Shown piece after piece: positions 60,915 through 64,000 of a stretch of 64,000 bases of DNA (positions are counted from its first letter, which is position 1; the number at the start of each line of letters is the position of its first letter). Made by a program: the position numbers and the translations under genes. Under the pieces are notes generated by a model. The model was not told where the DNA came from and searched no databases. It saw only the letters and a list, made by a program, of their open reading frames with translations. The stretch comes from Actinomycetales bacterium (GTDB taxonomy: Bacteria; Actinomycetota; Actinomycetes; Nanopelagicales; Nanopelagicaceae), in contig JAGWVL010000002.1 of the NCBI GenBank assembly GCA_018970885.1, forward strand, positions 1 through 64,000, written 5' to 3'.

Positions 60915-61625
60915 TTAGTTTAGTGGTGCAGGAGCGGTTCCACCAAGACGAACTGGTGCCCAACGCTGGCCCACATGACTATCAGGGTATTTCTCCTGAA
61001 CTTCATGAAGCATCGTGGTCATCACCTGTCGTAAATGAATTTCGGCTGCCTCGATATCTACATCTTGATCTACAGGTTTTGAATAATTAATCGCTTCGCC
61101 AAAACGTACCGTTATAGGTGTTTTACCACGCTTGAAATTTGGCTTTACACCCTTTGTATAAACGCGCTGGCCTCCCCATACGATGGTGGGAATAATTGGA
61201 ACATCAGCTCCTGCAGCAAGACGGACCGCTCCAGATTTCAACCCCTTGATTTCAAAGCTAGTAGAGATAGTGCCTTCAGGAAAGATTCCAATTATTTCTC
61301 CAGCTTTCAATGCTCGTAGAGCTGTAACAAATGATGCCGAACCATTACTGCGATCGACATTAATGTGGTGCATACCGCGCATAAGTGGTCCGGCAATCTT
61401 GTTATCAAAGATCTCTTTCTTTGCCATAAATCGAACATATCTCTTGACCGGAAGCACACCAGTGCCAGCTATCGCAAAATCCAAATAACTCACATGATTA
61501 ATTGCGAGGATCGCTCCACCCTTACGCGGAATATTTTCTTGACCCTGAAAATCAAATTGAAAACCTAGGTACCTCCAAAAACCTTTAACCAGAGCGATTA
61601 CAGGTGGGTAAACAAGATCAGCCAC
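60915..61625 (-). CDS. 1-acyl-sn-glycerol-3-phosphate acyltransferase (PlsC-like)
   Basis: [47 protein letters not shown] start at 61625 preferred. Confidence 0.9.
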   Translation of the reverse strand: MADLVYPPVIALVKGFWRYLGFQFDFQGQENIPRKGGAILAINHVSYLDFAIAGTGVLPVKRYVRFMAKKEIFDNKIAGPLMRGMHHINVDRSNGSASFVTALRALKAGEIIGIFPEGTISTSFEIKGLKSGAVRLAAGADVPIIPTIVWGGQRVYTKGVKPNFKRGKTPITVRFGEAINYSKPVDQDVDIEAAEIHLRQVMTTMLHEVQEKYPDSHVGQRWAPVRLGGTAPAPLN

Positions 61626-62550
61626 GAGCAGATTTCTTTTCCATCGCTTGCTTATACAAGCGGCCCGCACGGTAAGAAGAGCGAACTAGAGGTCCACTCA
61701 TTACTCCGAGGAAACCAACTTGTTCGGCTTCTTGAGATAGCTCAACAAACTCTTCTGGCTTCACCCAACGCTCTACTGGGTGGTGCTTATTTGTTGGGCG
61801 TAAATATTGAGTAATCGTTATTAGGTCGCAACCCGCATCATGTAAATCAACTAAGGCTTGAGATATCTCGGCACGGGTTTCACCAAGACCTAGAATCAAG
61901 TTTGATTTTGTAATTAATCCAAACTCCTGTGCCATACCAATTACCTTGAGTGATTTTTCATAGGTAAAGGCGGGGCGGATCTGCTTGAAAATACGGGGAA
62001 CAGTTTCAAGGTTATGTGCGAAAACCTCAGGACGAGTTTCGAAGATTGGAAGAAGTAGTTCTGGTTTAGCGTTGAAGTCAGGTGCAAGCATCTCTACTCC
62101 AGTACCAGGGTTGAGTTCATGCACAACACGAATGGTTTCGGCGTATAACCAAGAACCCTCATCTTCAAGATCATCGCGAGTTACACCTGTGATAGTTGCA
62201 TAGCGAAGTCCCATAGCTTTAACGGATTCAGCAACTTTGCGTGGCTCTTCACGATCAAGTGGAAGCGGTTTTCCAGTATCAATGTTGCAGAAATCGCAGC
62301 GCCGCGTGCAGCGATCACCTCCGATTAAGAAAGTTGCTTCTTTATCTTCCCAACATTCAAAGATGTTTGGACAGGCCGCCTCTTGGCACACAGTGTGCAA
62401 ACCTTCGCTCCTCACCAAGGATCTTAAGCGAGTGTATTCAGGACCCATGTTGGCACGTGTTTTGATCCACTCTGGCTTGCGCTCAATTGGGGTGAGAGCG
62501 TTACGGGCTTCAATGCGCAGAAGTTTTCGTCCTTCTGGTGCCATTGTCAT
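61618..62550 (-). CDS. lipA: Lipoyl synthase
   Basis: [39 protein letters not shown] radical-SAM and auxiliary cluster motifs. Confidence 0.97.
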   Translation of the reverse strand: MTMAPEGRKLLRIEARNALTPIERKPEWIKTRANMGPEYTRLRSLVRSEGLHTVCQEAACPNIFECWEDKEATFLIGGDRCTRRCDFCNIDTGKPLPLDREEPRKVAESVKAMGLRYATITGVTRDDLEDEGSWLYAETIRVVHELNPGTGVEMLAPDFNAKPELLLPIFETRPEVFAHNLETVPRIFKQIRPAFTYEKSLKVIGMAQEFGLITKSNLILGLGETRAEISQALVDLHDAGCDLITITQYLRPTNKHHPVERWVKPEEFVELSQEAEQVGFLGVMSGPLVRSSYRAGRLYKQAMEKKSARG

Positions 62551-63209
62551 GCGCTGACCCTTTTCAATGATTCAAATATGTGTCGTTCGACTAGCGGTAC
62601 AACCTCATCAATTGTGATCAATCGCTGTAATTCGATCTCTAAAGATGTGACCCCAGCATCTGAAATGCCACAGGGAATAATGCTTTTGAAGGCGGTAAGG
62701 TCGGGAGAAACGTTGAGTGCAAAACCATGCATCGTTACCCCCTTTGCAACTCTAATTCCGATAGCTGCGATCTTGCGGTCACCCTGACTATCCTGAACCC
62801 AAACTCCAGAACGTCCCTCGATGCGTTGAGTTTCTAATCCCAAATCAGAGCACACCTCAATTAATCCTGATTCGATCTCTCGGACAAATCCAACCAGATC
62901 GGTTGGTTTTGATAACTTCACAATTGGATAACCGACGAGTTGGCCAGGGCCATGCCATGTAATTCGACCACCACGATCTACATCTATAACGGGGGTGCCA
63001 TCAGTTGGTCTTTCAGAATCATCTGTTCTGCGGCCTGCGGTATAAACCGATGGATGCTCAAGCAATAAAAGTGTATTGGGACGTTTTCCATCAACCACAT
63101 CTTGATGGATAGCTCGCTGAGATTCCCATGCTTTGTGGTACTCGACTAACCCATGACGAGATAGCGCGATCGCCGAATCTGAAGGAGTTTCCAATAGGGG
63201 CACGCCCAT
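62547..63209 (-). CDS. lipB: Octanoyltransferase
   Basis: [42 protein letters not shown]. Confidence 0.96.
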   Translation of the reverse strand: MGVPLLETPSDSAIALSRHGLVEYHKAWESQRAIHQDVVDGKRPNTLLLLEHPSVYTAGRRTDDSERPTDGTPVIDVDRGGRITWHGPGQLVGYPIVKLSKPTDLVGFVREIESGLIEVCSDLGLETQRIEGRSGVWVQDSQGDRKIAAIGIRVAKGVTMHGFALNVSPDLTAFKSIIPCGISDAGVTSLEIELQRLITIDEVVPLVERHIFESLKRVSA

Positions 63210-63282
63210 AGCCTAAAGGTAGGATCGCCACCTAACCAACTGAGGGCCGTAAGGCCATTTGAAGGCTGAAAGGTCCATCTAC

Positions 63283-64000
63283 ATGTCCAGCACATTGAGT
63301 AAGAAAAGTCGTCGTCCAGTCGTATACGCCCTGCTTGTAATCTTCCTATGGATCGGTGCCAGCGGTGTTTTTGGCCCACTTTTTGGAAAGCTCTCAACGG
63401 TTCAAGAGAATGACAACTCTGCATTTTTGCCAGATAGCGCAGAATCAACTCAGGCGGCAAAGATCATTGCGAAATTTAACGCTGATGCCAATCAAAACCT
63501 TCCAACCTTGGTTCTTTACTTGGGTGAAGTAAATCCAGAAAAAATCGCAGCACTTAATGAACACCTTGCACAGTTGGGCCCCAAGAAGATCATCGGCACA
63601 GATGTTCCCATTTCAAAGTATTTGACTCCGGGTGAGCAGATTTTTGCATTCCCATCTCAAGATGGAAAGGCGTTGTTAGTAAACCTTCCCTTTAAATCCG
63701 ATATCGCAACAGATCTGCTGCCCAACAATAAACCAGCTCTTCCGGAAGTCATTGAAACACTTCGCGAGGACTCCGCTGAGTTTGCCAAGAGTGTTGGACT
63801 TACATCCAATGTGACTGGAATTGGTGCACTACTGGGAGATTTGTTTGGAGCATTCGAAGGGATTGACTCATCACTTCTGCTCACAACTCTTGGAGTCGTT
63901 TCAATCATTTTGATCATCGTGTATCGCTCACCATTTCTTTGGATCCTGCCGCTATTTGCTGCGGTGATCGCGTTGTCTACAGCAGGTGGACTTGTTTACC
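63283..64000 (+). CDS. MMPL/RND-family transporter, N-terminal part, truncated by window edge
   Basis: Open frame from ATG 63283 to the end: MSSTLSKKSRRPVVYALLVIFLWIGASGVFGPLFGKLSTVQENDNSAFLPDSAESTQAA... with TM segments; absent from ORF track because it has no stop. Confidence 0.88.
   Translation, partial: MSSTLSKKSRRPVVYALLVIFLWIGASGVFGPLFGKLSTVQENDNSAFLPDSAESTQAAKIIAKFNADANQNLPTLVLYLGEVNPEKIAALNEHLAQLGPKKIIGTDVPISKYLTPGEQIFAFPSQDGKALLVNLPFKSDIATDLLPNNKPALPEVIETLREDSAEFAKSVGLTSNVTGIGALLGDLFGAFEGIDSSLLLTTLGVVSIILIIVYRSPFLWILPLFAAVIALSTAGGLVY

Overview
This 64 kb window is gene-dense chromosomal DNA from a low/medium-GC, streamlined actinobacterium. The gene order resembles freshwater acI / 'Ca. 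Nanopelagicales'-type genomes, but that is an inference from gene content, with no search done. About 70 protein-coding genes are supported. They cover core blocks: gpsA-ddl, recG-rsmD-coaD-DUF177-rpmF-rnc-smc-ftsY, amt-PII-glnD-ffh, rpsP-khpA-rimM-trmD, miaB-miaA-dapF-hflX, dut and a TrkA pair, acnA, fadJ-fadA, an FTR1 iron permease, an NlpC/P60-pimB-like-fadD-glucokinase region, padR-ino1, an NCS1 permease, a short NhaA, glnA, and lipB-lipA. A partial acyltransferase lies at the left edge and a partial MMPL transporter at the right edge. The ORF track missed rpmF (L32, GTG start) and the right-edge MMPL gene. I saw no tRNA, rRNA, CRISPR array, transposon or prophage by eye. I found no obvious multi-gene undescribed defence or mobile system. 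The most interesting signals are small: candidate GlnR-type boxes at amt and glnA, a perfect dyad upstream of padR-ino1, a 14-bp palindrome upstream of fadA, a 12-bp-arm inverted repeat upstream of the FTR1 gene, an rpmB terminator embedded in the thiL coding end, an unusually short NhaA, a minimal histidine kinase translationally coupled to fadD, and a two-CxxC microprotein.
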